From Desulfobacteraceae bacterium (lineage in GTDB: Bacteria > Desulfobacterota > Desulfobacteria > Desulfobacterales > JAUWMJ01): DNA of 11,000 bases. Shown one piece after another: positions 1 to 6,551 of this stretch. The notes beneath the pieces were generated by a model. The model searched no databases. It worked only from the letters and a program-made list of their open reading frames with translations, and was not told where the DNA came from. Where the stretch lies: positions 1 to 11,000 of the forward strand of contig JAUWOH010000074.1 in the NCBI GenBank assembly GCA_030612225.1, given 5' to 3'. Made by a program: the position numbers and the translations under genes. How positions within the stretch are numbered: position 1 is the first letter of the stretch; every line of letters starts with the position of its first letter.

Positions 1-105
1 TGAATACCCGCCTGCCATAGCCCTTTATGGGTGTTGGTACTTATTCACTCTATTATTATAGCATAGGGCGGCCAAAGCAATTCGTACAAAAAGGCATTGG
101 CGGGC

Positions 106-266
106 AGGTCGAATATCGAACAAGGAATTTCGAATGATGAAGGATGGAATCGCTTTGCTCCAGGCGTCGCCTACGGCTATGCCCCGGCAAGCTGTCTTTT
201 TATATTATTAAAAAAGATAGAATACCTTACTTCGACATTCATAATTCCTTGTTCGATATTCTGCAG
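106..266. repeat. Inverted-repeat element with heptamer arms upstream of murG
   Basis: The left arm (109-143) is a run of 7-mers centred on GAA (TCGAATA, TCGAACA, AGGAATT, TCGAATG, ATGAAGG). The right arm (231-265) is a run of 7-mers starting TTC (TTCGACA, TTCATAA, TTCCTTG, TTCGATA, TTCTGCA). The arms are largely complementary, for example AATATCGAACAAGGAATT against AATTCCTTGTTCGATATT. Between them lie a REP-like 26-mer (167-192) and an AT hairpin (193-222, TGTCTTTTTAT...AAAAGATAGA) related to the core of the elements flanking ftsA. It is open in frame with murG but is not likely coding. Confidence 0.75.
167..192 (+). repeat. REP-like 26-mer, copy 1
   Basis: TCGCCTACGGCTATGCCCCG and the next 6 bases match 2999-3024 at 21 of 26 positions by eye. 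Both copies sit between opposed arms of a larger word-repeat element. A shorter relative (GCTTCGCCGAGACAAGC) is at 9656-9672. Confidence 0.55.
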
Positions 267-318
267 TTCAAAACACGCGTGCAAAGGCAATAACAACAGG
301 CAAAAAGGAGAAAGGAAT

Positions 319-1416
319 ATTGCTATTCGAATAATAATAGCAGGCGGAGGTACAGGTGGTCATCTTTTTCCGGCAATTGCTATTGCCCAGGAATTTATGT
401 CAAAGGATCCTGAAAACAAAGTTGTCTTTGTATCCACCGGCAATCCTTTTGAATTGTCTGTTTTGGATAAGGCTGGATTCATACTTGAAAAGATAACTGC
501 TGAGGGCATCAAGGGACGTGGGTTGCTGCGTCAGTTGAGATCAATGTGGAAAATTCCAATGGGAATATTTGAATCAATGCGAATTATTAAAAATTTCAAA
601 CCGGATCTGGTCATGGGAGTCGGCAGTTATGCTTCGGGGCCTGTGGCAATTGGAGCCTGGTTTATGAGAAAAAATATCGTTCTCCATGAGCAAAATATTC
701 TGCCGGGAATTACAAACCGCATTTTGTCTCGTTTTGCCGACAGGATTTATGTGTCCTTTAAAAACACCAAGGCAAACTTTAATCCAGGAAAAGTTCTTTA
801 TACAGGAAATCCTTTGCGAAAAGAGTTTATGCAGAAAGCAAAAGATAATAATACGGCCATATCCTCAAAAGATTACACATTTACCGTCCTGATCCTTGGC
901 GGCAGTCAAGGCGCTCACAGTATTAATGAGGCCGTTATCAACGCCCTTGGACATTTCAGAGGGAAACATAAATTTTATTTTATACACCAGACTGGAAAGC
1001 AGGATGAAGCAGCAGTAAAGAAGGCTTATAAGGATCAAGGCATTTCCTGCATGGTGAAATCGTTTTTCGATAATATGGCAGAACAATATCAAAGGGCCAA
1101 CCTTATTATATGCAGGGCCGGTGCAACTACCGTGGCTGAACTGACCGCTGTTGGAAAGGGCGTTATTTTTATACCGTTTCCTTTTGCTGCGGACAATCAC
1201 CAGGTCTTAAACGCACGCACGTTCACGGAAACCGGTGCAGCCGAAATGATCCTTCAAAAGGATCTCACCGGCCGCGTCCTTGCCCAAAGAATTGAATACT
1301 ATGCGTCAAACAAAAAGGCGCTCGAGACAATGGCAACCAGGTCAAAAAAACTCTGCAGACCTGATGCCGCAAAGGTCATTGTAGAGGATTGCTATAAACT
1401 GATTAGAAATAAATAA
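319..1416 (+). CDS. murG: MurG, lipid II synthase (UDP-GlcNAc transferase)
   Basis: MurG transfers GlcNAc from UDP-GlcNAc to lipid I at the inner face of the cytoplasmic membrane, giving lipid II, the last cytoplasmic step of peptidoglycan precursor synthesis. From position 319 the product is 365 aa, normal for the family. Visible motifs: N-terminal glycine loop GGGTGGHLFPA (about 9-19), GVGSYASGP (100-108), HEQN (123-126), second-domain loop ILGGSQGAHSIN (192-203), and the UDP-GlcNAc-binding stretch AGATTVAEL to PFPFAADNHQ (267-295). There is no ATG, GTG or TTG near the true N-terminus. The frame stays open upstream to a TTG at 97, but those 74 codons are repeat DNA. An AGGAG at 306-310 lies 8 nt before ATT 319, so an ATT start (319, or 325) is the best reading. 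The first in-frame ATG (res. 27) would remove the glycine loop. Function is certain; the start is inferred. Confidence 0.95.
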   Translation: MAIRIIIAGGGTGGHLFPAIAIAQEFMSKDPENKVVFVSTGNPFELSVLDKAGFILEKITAEGIKGRGLLRQLRSMWKIPMGIFESMRIIKNFKPDLVMGVGSYASGPVAIGAWFMRKNIVLHEQNILPGITNRILSRFADRIYVSFKNTKANFNPGKVLYTGNPLRKEFMQKAKDNNTAISSKDYTFTVLILGGSQGAHSINEAVINALGHFRGKHKFYFIHQTGKQDEAAVKKAYKDQGISCMVKSFFDNMAEQYQRANLIICRAGATTVAELTAVGKGVIFIPFPFAADNHQVLNARTFTETGAAEMILQKDLTGRVLAQRIEYYASNKKALETMATRSKKLCRPDAAKVIVEDCYKLIRNK

Positions 1417-1459
1417 AAACTATTTAAGCTGGTGCCTGTTTTAGGCTCCGATTTCTTTA

Positions 1460-1487
1460 AACCCGTAACTCGTAACCCGTAACTCGA
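1460..1487 (+). repeat. Four tandem AACYCGT heptamers before murC
   Basis: Four exact 7-bp steps alternate AACCCGT, AACTCGT, AACCCGT and AACTCGA, ending 2 nt before the murC ATG. They occupy the place where a Shine-Dalgarno would be. No matching opposed arm is visible in the 73-bp murG-murC gap, so this may be a one-armed or decayed element. Confidence 0.85.
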
Positions 1488-1489
1488 TT

Positions 1490-2872
1490 ATGTATCTTAA
1501 GAAATATCACATACACTTTGTCGGGATCGGCGGTATCGGAATGAGCGGTATTGCAGAACTTCTGATCAATCTTGGTTATAAGGTTTCAGGCTCCGATTTG
1601 AATTCATCAGGTATTACCAGGCGGCTGAAAAGGCTTGGTGGAATTATTTTTAAAGGTCACCGGAAAAATCATATCAGCGACTCAGATGTTGTTGTAGTAT
1701 CTTCTGCAATTGACAAAAAAAATCCTGAAGTTGCGGCTGCAAGAGAAATGTCTATCCCGGTGATACCAAGGGCCGAAATGCTTGCCGAACTTATGCGTTT
1801 GAAATACAGCGTGGCTGTAGCCGGTGCACACGGAAAAACATCGACCACATCTATAATCTCCTCTGTCCTTGGAAAGGGCGGTCTTGATCCCACCGTCGTT
1901 ATCGGAGGAAAGCTGAAAAGCATCGGCTCCAATGCTCTTCTCGGTCAAGGAGATTTTATCGTGGCCGAAGCCGATGAAAGTGACGGATCGTTTTTGAAAA
2001 TGTCTCCGACCATAGCAGTTGTGACGAACATAGACAAAGAACATCTCGATTTCTACAAAGATCTTAACGATATTAAAAATGCATTTTTAAGCTTCATTGA
2101 CAGGGTGCCGTTTTATGGTCTTGCAGTACTTTGTCTTGATAATGAACCGATACAGGAGCTTATCCCGAAAATCAGGAAGCGCTTTACTACTTACGGGATG
2201 AGCACCCAGGCAGATTTCCAGGCAAAAAATGTTGAATTTGAAGGGCTGAAAAGCAAATTTTCAGTTCGTCATAAAGGAAAACCCCTTGGCGATATAACGC
2301 TGAACCTTCCCGGCATTCATAACGTATATAATTCAATGGCAAGTATTGCTGTCGGAATTGAGCTTGATATTGATTTTGAAGTTATTAAAAATGCTCTGGA
2401 AACAGTGGAAGGTGTTCAGCGCAGGCTTGAAATAAAAGGAGAAATAAATGGGATTACCGTAGTTGATGATTATGGTCATCATCCTACTGAAATTAAAGTA
2501 ACGCTTCAGGCTGCTAAAGAAAGCTGGCCTGACAGACGAAAAGTTGTAGTGTTTCAACCCCATCGATACACAAGAACAAAAGCTTTGTTTGATGATTTTA
2601 CGCGTTCGTTTTACCAGTCGGATGTACTGGTTGTTCTTCCTGTCTATGCGGCAGGAGAGGAAAAGATTGAAGGAGTGGAGAGTGATCTTATGTGCAAAGA
2701 AATCAGGGCACATGGTCACAGGAAAGTTATCTGTAAAAAAAGTATCAAGGGAGCAGTTTCCCATTTGAAAAATGTTTTAAAACCGGGCGATATCCTTCTT
2801 ACATTAGGTGCTGGAGATGTCTGGAAAGTTGGAGAAGAAATATTAAAGAGCGTCCCGCTACGCGGGACTTGA
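1490..2872 (+). CDS. murC: MurC, UDP-N-acetylmuramate--L-alanine ligase
   Basis: MurC is the cytoplasmic ATP-dependent ligase that adds L-alanine to UDP-MurNAc, the first amino acid of the stem peptide. The 460-aa product has the Mur-ligase order: N-terminal dinucleotide-like fold with GIGGIGMSG (12-20), ATP P-loop GAHGKTST (112-119), EADESDGSF (160-168) and TNIDKEHLD (179-187) in the central domain, DDYGHHPTEI (326-335) and FQPHRYTRT (355-363) near the C-terminal domain, then LTLGAGD (437-443). Length is typical. The ATG lies directly after four AACYCGT heptamers and I see no Shine-Dalgarno, so translation may depend on upstream coupling. The last residues (about SVPLRGT) and the TGA stop are encoded by the first unit of the hairpin array at 2848-3109, so the native C-terminus seems to have been replaced or extended by repeat DNA. 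Confidence 0.97.
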   Translation: MYLKKYHIHFVGIGGIGMSGIAELLINLGYKVSGSDLNSSGITRRLKRLGGIIFKGHRKNHISDSDVVVVSSAIDKKNPEVAAAREMSIPVIPRAEMLAELMRLKYSVAVAGAHGKTSTTSIISSVLGKGGLDPTVVIGGKLKSIGSNALLGQGDFIVAEADESDGSFLKMSPTIAVVTNIDKEHLDFYKDLNDIKNAFLSFIDRVPFYGLAVLCLDNEPIQELIPKIRKRFTTYGMSTQADFQAKNVEFEGLKSKFSVRHKGKPLGDITLNLPGIHNVYNSMASIAVGIELDIDFEVIKNALETVEGVQRRLEIKGEINGITVVDDYGHHPTEIKVTLQAAKESWPDRRKVVVFQPHRYTRTKALFDDFTRSFYQSDVLVVLPVYAAGEEKIEGVESDLMCKEIRAHGHRKVICKKSIKGAVSHLKNVLKPGDILLTLGAGDVWKVGEEILKSVPLRGT

Positions 2873-2981
2873 AGACCGGCCCTTCGGGCCTTGATGAGCG
2901 TCCCTTCGGGACTTAAGGAGCGGCCTTCGGCCTTAAAGACCGCCACTTCGTGGCTTGAAGAGCGTCCCTTCGGGACTCAAA
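2848..2981 (+). repeat. Array of six hairpin units between murC and murB
   Basis: Six tandem units of 20-26 bp begin at 2848, 2874, 2896, 2918, 2938 and 2960. Each has the form GASCG - stem - TTC or TAC loop - stem' - CTTRAA or a close variant. Stems differ but are always self-complementary: GTCCCGC/GCGGGAC, GGCCC/GGGCC, GTCCC/GGGAC, GGCC/GGCC, GCCAC/GTGGC and GTCCC/GGGAC. Unit 1 encodes the end and stop codon of murC. A seventh, altered unit starts at 2982 and runs into the REP-like 26-mer. Confidence 0.9.
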
Positions 2982-2998
2982 GAGCGGCCTTTCAGACT

Positions 2999-3024
2999 TC
3001 GCCTCTGGCTACGCCGCGACAAGC
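2999..3024 (+). repeat. REP-like 26-mer, copy 2
   Basis: TCGCCTCTGGCTACGCCGCG and the next 6 bases match 167-192 at 21 of 26 positions. It lies at the centre of the murC-murB repeat region, between the hairpin units and the opposed 16-mers. Confidence 0.55.
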
Positions 3025-3039
3025 GGCCTTGATTTTTAC

Positions 3040-3103
3040 CTCAAGCGGAGCGCTCTTTAAACGAAGTGCTCTTCAAGCGAAGCGGTCATCGAGCAAAGCG
3101 ATC
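3040..3103 (-). repeat. Four opposed 16-bp units in the murB leader
   Basis: Four contiguous 16-mers start at 3040, 3056, 3072 and 3088, close to TTCAAGCGAAGCGGTC. Read on the - strand they become GACCGCTTCGCTTGAA, the same GANCG...TTC...CTTGAA frame as the 2848-2981 units but with a minimal stem. Together the two arrays form a large imperfect inverted structure that ends 6 nt before the murB ATG. Confidence 0.85.
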
Positions 3104-3109
3104 ATAACT

Positions 3110-4057
3110 ATGCCTCTGGATTCTGATTCAAAAAAATGGCTTACAAGCCGTTTTAAAGAGAACGTCAAATTTGACGAGCCGATGTCGAGGCATACGCATT
3201 TTAAGGTGGGGGGCTCGGCCGATGCATTCATCGCCCCTGAAAGCAGGGAAGATCTCACACAGCTTGTCATTTGGACAGACAACAAAGGCATTCCTTTGCT
3301 TATAATAGGAAACGGTACAAATCTTCTTGTTAAGGATAACGGAATTCGTGGAATTGTCGTTGTTTTGGCACAGTGCCCTAAAAAAATATCTAAAAAGGCT
3401 GAAAAAAACCGGGAAGTAATTATAACAGCGCCGGCAGGTGCAAAATTGCAGGAATTGTGCTCATTTGCCATAAAAAACGGTCTTGGGGGAATGAATTATG
3501 CCGTGGGCATTCCAGGCACTGTTGGTGGCGCTATTACTATGAATGCAGGAACGGCACATGGTTCAACAGGGGATGTCCTTGATGACGTTTTGATAATGCT
3601 TCCCGATGGCAAAACCGCAAGAGTCAAAAAGACTGAAATAGACTTTTTCTATAGAAATCTTTCTTTTGGGAAAAACATCAATACCTATAAAGGCGGACCC
3701 ATTATCCTTGAAGGCTCTTTTCGTCTTTATCCTTTTGATGCAGCAACGCTGAAAAAAGAAGCCGAAGAGATTTTGAGATTGAGAAGCAAAAAGCAGCCGG
3801 TCCGTTTTCCGAGCGCAGGAAGCTTTTTTAAAAATCCCGAACATGGAAAAGCGGCAGGCCGGCTTATTGAAAAAGCCGGATTAAAAGGGAAAAAGATCGG
3901 AGGGGCACAAGTTTCAGAAAAACATGCAAATTTCATAATAAACACAGGTGGTGCATCAGCTTCAGACATACTTGGACTTATGGAATTTGTTCAGGAAACT
4001 GTATTTAAAACTTTCAACATAGAACTTGAACCAGAGGTAAAAATTGTTGGGTCGTAA
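3110..4057 (+). CDS. murB: MurB, UDP-N-acetylenolpyruvoylglucosamine reductase
   Basis: MurB is the FAD enzyme that uses NADPH to reduce UDP-GlcNAc-enolpyruvate to UDP-MurNAc, just before MurC in the pathway. From ATG 3110 the product is 315 aa, fitting the shorter MurB class. Motifs: PMSRHTHFKVGG (24-35), FAD-binding GNGTNLLV (67-74), GIPGTVGGAITMNAG (133-147), YRNLSF (181-186), the catalytic serine in SAGSFFKNP (Ser about 238) and a C-terminal LEPEVKIVG with the likely catalytic Glu (about 309). The frame is open upstream to TTG/ATG at 2891/2894, but those 73 codons are the hairpin-unit array and have no MurB similarity, so I start at 3110, which leaves the usual N-terminal spacing to the HTxF motif. 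No clear Shine-Dalgarno precedes 3110. The 3' end overlaps ftsQ. Confidence 0.94.
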   Translation: MPLDSDSKKWLTSRFKENVKFDEPMSRHTHFKVGGSADAFIAPESREDLTQLVIWTDNKGIPLLIIGNGTNLLVKDNGIRGIVVVLAQCPKKISKKAEKNREVIITAPAGAKLQELCSFAIKNGLGGMNYAVGIPGTVGGAITMNAGTAHGSTGDVLDDVLIMLPDGKTARVKKTEIDFFYRNLSFGKNINTYKGGPIILEGSFRLYPFDAATLKKEAEEILRLRSKKQPVRFPSAGSFFKNPEHGKAAGRLIEKAGLKGKKIGGAQVSEKHANFIINTGGASASDILGLMEFVQETVFKTFNIELEPEVKIVGS

Positions 4058-4913
4058 GCATAGCCAGGCGAATCATTACAGGCAGCCTGCAAAAAAAAAG
4101 GATAACCATCCTTCGCATTTCCAGCGTATGTTCTTTAAAGCAGCGGCGGGATTATGTGTCTTATGCATTATGAGCGCTGTCTTTGTATTAATCTACGACA
4201 TCATCACTCAGTGTGACTATTTTAAGGCAAAAAGCCTGGCCATTACCGGAAACCACATGTTTTCCGACAAACAGATAATCAGCCAGGCAGATCTTAAAAA
4301 AGGGATAAATATTTTTTCTGTTAATCTGTCACTTATTCAAAAAAGACTTCTGACGCATCCGTGGATTGAAGAAGCCGAAATCAGCAGAGAACTTCCTGCC
4401 GGTATAAAGATCAGGATAAAAGAACATACGGCTGTTGCAATTGTCGACCTTGGGCGACGTTTTCTTATAAATAATAATGGAGAGATATTTAAAGAATGGA
4501 GTGCCGAAGACCCAGGTGCTCTGCCGGTTATTAGCGGACTTAGATATTCTGATATTTCTCTTACTCCAAAGCTGCATTTACGTGACAGCGGCAAAAGCGA
4601 CATGGCTTTATGCATGAAGGAGCGCAGCAACCCTTTTGACGCTGTAATGGATGTTCTGCGTCTTGGTCAAAGGGCTGAAAGTGTTCTTCCCAACAAACTA
4701 ATCAGGCAAATTATGGTGGACAGGGAAATAGGGATTACAATATATGCGTTCAATAAAATCAAAGAAATAAAGCTGGGATATGATAATTATGCGGATAAAT
4801 ATAATCTGCTTAAAAAAGTACTTCTTTACATAAAAAATATAAAGGACTTTCAAGACCTGGTTTCAATCGACTTGAACAACTTTAATCGTGTTGTAGTGAA
4901 TCTGGCGAGGTAA
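4044..4913 (+). CDS. ftsQ: FtsQ, divisome protein with POTRA domain
   Basis: FtsQ is the bitopic membrane protein that joins the cytoplasmic division ring to the periplasmic FtsBL/FtsWI complex. The 289-aa product has a short basic cytoplasmic N-terminus (1-31), one transmembrane segment (about 33-54, from AAAGLCVLCIMS), a POTRA domain (about 59-128, with LAITGNHMFSDKQI and HPWIEEAEISRELP) and a C-terminal beta domain (about 133-285). FtsQ sequences diverge widely, so the call rests on this architecture plus the location between murB and ftsA. The start is TTG at 4044 or 4047, inside the last codons of murB. AGAGGT at 4033-4038 is 5 or 8 nt upstream, so 4047 has the better spacing; translational coupling to murB is likely. 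ATG 4128 would leave almost no cytoplasmic tail. Its TAA stop is formed by the first TAAAGTG word of the following repeat. Confidence 0.9.
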   Translation: MLGRKHSQANHYRQPAKKKDNHPSHFQRMFFKAAAGLCVLCIMSAVFVLIYDIITQCDYFKAKSLAITGNHMFSDKQIISQADLKKGINIFSVNLSLIQKRLLTHPWIEEAEISRELPAGIKIRIKEHTAVAIVDLGRRFLINNNGEIFKEWSAEDPGALPVISGLRYSDISLTPKLHLRDSGKSDMALCMKERSNPFDAVMDVLRLGQRAESVLPNKLIRQIMVDREIGITIYAFNKIKEIKLGYDNYADKYNLLKKVLLYIKNIKDFQDLVSIDLNNFNRVVVNLAR

Positions 4914-5049
4914 AGTGTCTAAAGTGCCTAAAGTGCACTAAAGTGTCTAAAGTTAAGGAATTCTGTCTATTTTATTTTTATAAAAAGATAGAGCGAAGCG
5001 ACACCACAACTTTAGGCATTTTAGTCACTTTAGCTCACTTTAGTCACTC
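4911..5049. repeat. Inverted word-repeat element A (ftsQ-ftsA gap)
   Basis: The left arm (4911-4953) is a run of 9/10-mers of the TAAAGTGYC type. The right arm (about 5008-5049) is the opposed ACTTTAG/CACTTTAG series. The core (4948-5024) includes AAGGAATTCTGTCTAT, an AT-rich imperfect hairpin at 4966-4992 and GCGAAGCGACACCACAAC. The core differs from element B by about 3 substitutions and one base of length. The whole would fold as one long interrupted hairpin and may affect readthrough between ftsQ and ftsA. The ftsQ stop TAA is the first base triplet of the arm. Confidence 0.9.
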
Positions 5050-5079
5050 TTAAGCTTCAGTATAATAAGGAGGTTTATA

Positions 5080-6306
5080 ATGCAGGAACAGGAAAATATC
5101 ATTGTCGGACTTGACATAGGGACAACTAAAATCTGTGCCGTAGTTGGTGAAGTCTCCAAAAATGAAATAAATATTATCGGTATCGGAACACATCCTTCCA
5201 TCGGGCTTAGAAAAGGCGTTGTTGTAAACATTGAATCAACCGTTGAATCGATAAAAAAGGCAGTAGAAGAGGCTGAACTTATGTCCGGATGCGAAATCTC
5301 ATCCGTATATGCCGGTATTGCAGGAGGTCATATAACCGGCTTTAACAGCCGTGGAATTGTCGCCATTAAAGGATCGGAAATCAAAGACAGTGATGTTGCA
5401 CGAGTGATCGATGCTGCACGTGCTGTGGCCATACCCATGGATCGCGAAGTCATACATGTTCTTCCCCAGGAATTCATGGTGGATGAAGAACCTGGTATTC
5501 AGAATCCTGTCGGCATGGCTGGTGTGAGGCTTGAGGCAAAAATACATATCGTAACCGGCGCTGTGACATCCGCCCATAACATTGTAAAATGTGCAAACCG
5601 CTCCGGGCTTGATGTTTATGACATCGTCCTGGAATCGCTGGCCTCCGGGGAAGCGGTGCTGACAGAAGAAGAAAAGGAACTTGGCACAGCTCTTTTAGAC
5701 CTTGGTGGCGGCACAACCGATCTTGCAATCTTTTCAGGAAAAAATATCAAACATACGTTTGTTCTTAGCCTTGGTGGGAATAATCTTACCAACGATATTG
5801 CAGTCGGGTTGCGTGCTACACATGCTGATGCTGAAAAGATCAAACTGAAATACGGAACTTGTATTTCCAGTAATATAAACAGCGAAGAAGCAATTGAGGT
5901 TCCAGGTATGGGGGGACGTGAGGCAAGAAAACTGCCGAGACAGATTCTTGGTGAAATTTTAGAGCCACGTATGGAAGAAATCTTTACCCTGGTGCACAGG
6001 GAAATATACAGGGCGGAAATGGAAAATATTATACCTTCCGGAATGGTTATTACCGGGGGAACAGCACTTCTTGACGGTGTGGTAGATGTTGCCGAGTCGA
6101 TATTTGATCTTCCGACACGTCTTGGAAAGCCAAGGGGTATCAGCGGACTCGTTGATGTTGTCAATAATCCCATGTATGCAACCGGAGTTGGGCTTGTTTT
6201 ATACGGTGCTAGAAGCAAAACGAAGGATAAATTCAGGATTCGCGATAATAATATTTTCAACCGTATCATAGGACGGATGAAAAAATGGTTTAAGGATGTG
6301 GTTTAA
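5080..6306 (+). CDS. ftsA: FtsA, actin-like membrane tether of FtsZ
   Basis: FtsA is an actin-fold ATPase that binds the FtsZ tail, attaches FtsZ filaments to the membrane and recruits later divisome proteins. The 408-aa product shows phosphate-1 loop GLDIGTTKI (10-18), the FtsA-specific 1C subdomain (about 85-165), phosphate-2 loop LLDLGGGTTDLAIF (205-218), adenosine motif GMVITGGTALLDG (321-333), and a basic amphipathic C-terminal helix (FNRIIGRMKKWFKDV, 393-407) that would be the membrane-targeting sequence. The start is well supported: AAGGAGG at 5067-5073 lies 6 nt before ATG 5080. Unusually, the gene is separated on both sides from its partners by near-identical repeat elements (4911-5049 and 6307-6445), so it is not translationally coupled to ftsQ or ftsZ. 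Confidence 0.97.
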   Translation: MQEQENIIVGLDIGTTKICAVVGEVSKNEINIIGIGTHPSIGLRKGVVVNIESTVESIKKAVEEAELMSGCEISSVYAGIAGGHITGFNSRGIVAIKGSEIKDSDVARVIDAARAVAIPMDREVIHVLPQEFMVDEEPGIQNPVGMAGVRLEAKIHIVTGAVTSAHNIVKCANRSGLDVYDIVLESLASGEAVLTEEEKELGTALLDLGGGTTDLAIFSGKNIKHTFVLSLGGNNLTNDIAVGLRATHADAEKIKLKYGTCISSNINSEEAIEVPGMGGREARKLPRQILGEILEPRMEEIFTLVHREIYRAEMENIIPSGMVITGGTALLDGVVDVAESIFDLPTRLGKPRGISGLVDVVNNPMYATGVGLVLYGARSKTKDKFRIRDNNIFNRIIGRMKKWFKDVV

Positions 6307-6445
6307 TAAGTGACTAAAGTGTCTAAAGTGAGCTAAAGTGCCTAAAGTTAAGGAATTCTGTCTATTGTATTTTTATAAAAAAGATGGAGCTAAGCGACAC
6401 CACAACTTTAGGCATTTTAGGCACTTTAGTTCACTTTAGGCACTC
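6307..6445. repeat. Inverted word-repeat element B (ftsA-ftsZ gap)
   Basis: It has the same plan as element A: left arm of TAAAGTG 9/10-mers starting right after the ftsA stop, core 6343-6420, and opposed CACTTTAG arm ending CACTC at 6445. The core is nearly identical to 4948-5024, while the arm words vary more (GTC, AGC, GCC and GAC endings in a different order). It separates the ftsA reading frame from the ftsZ leader by about 140 bp. Confidence 0.9.
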
Positions 6446-6450
6446 TTTGA

Positions 6451-6473
6451 AATTGGCTCATGTAAAGCCAATT
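6451..6473 (+). promoter_or_regulatory. Perfect 8-bp inverted repeat in the ftsZ leader
   Basis: AATTGGCT (6451-6458) and AGCCAATT (6466-6473) are exact complements around a 7-nt loop. The following ATTATTTCTG is too poor in T runs for a convincing intrinsic terminator. It could be an operator or an mRNA stem just downstream of element B. Confidence 0.45.
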
Positions 6474-6501
6474 ATTTCTGATCATGTCCAAAAGAAGTAG
6501 T

Positions 6502-6507
6502 TATAAT
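6502..6507 (+). promoter_or_regulatory. Candidate -10 box for ftsZ
   Basis: An exact TATAAT lies 44 nt before the ftsZ ATG, leaving room for a short leader that keeps the AGGAGGTG site. The -35 is weak: CTGATC at 6478-6483 with an 18-nt spacer. Confidence 0.35.
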
Positions 6508-6538
6508 TGAATAGACTTATCATTAACACTCTTCAAAC

Positions 6539-6546
6539 AGGAGGTG
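6539..6546 (+). promoter_or_regulatory. Strong ribosome binding site that sets the ftsZ start
   Basis: AGGAGGTG lies 5 nt before ATG 6552 and decides against the upstream in-frame TTG at 6507. Confidence 0.85.
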
Positions 6547-6551
6547 GGGAA

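Noticed and set aside
97..318. N-terminal 74-codon extension of MurG from TTG 97
   Set aside because: Made of heptamer arms, REP-like and AT-hairpin DNA, with no ribosome binding site; MurG homology begins at about 325.
2848..3103. CRISPR array between murC and murB
   Set aside because: Units of 16-26 bp are contiguous and self-complementary, with no unique spacers and no cas genes.
5061..5066. TATAAT as the ftsA promoter -10 box
   Set aside because: A start 6-8 nt downstream would remove part of the AAGGAGG at 5067-5073; likely a chance match.
5616..6269. 217-codon open frame on the - strand inside ftsA
   Set aside because: Fully antisense to a well-supported ftsA; low-complexity Ser/Pro/Ile-rich product with no recognisable domain.
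6507..6551. Upstream TTG start for FtsZ
   Set aside because: It overlaps the candidate TATAAT and lacks a Shine-Dalgarno, while ATG 6552 has AGGAGGTG at ideal distance and gives the usual N-terminus.
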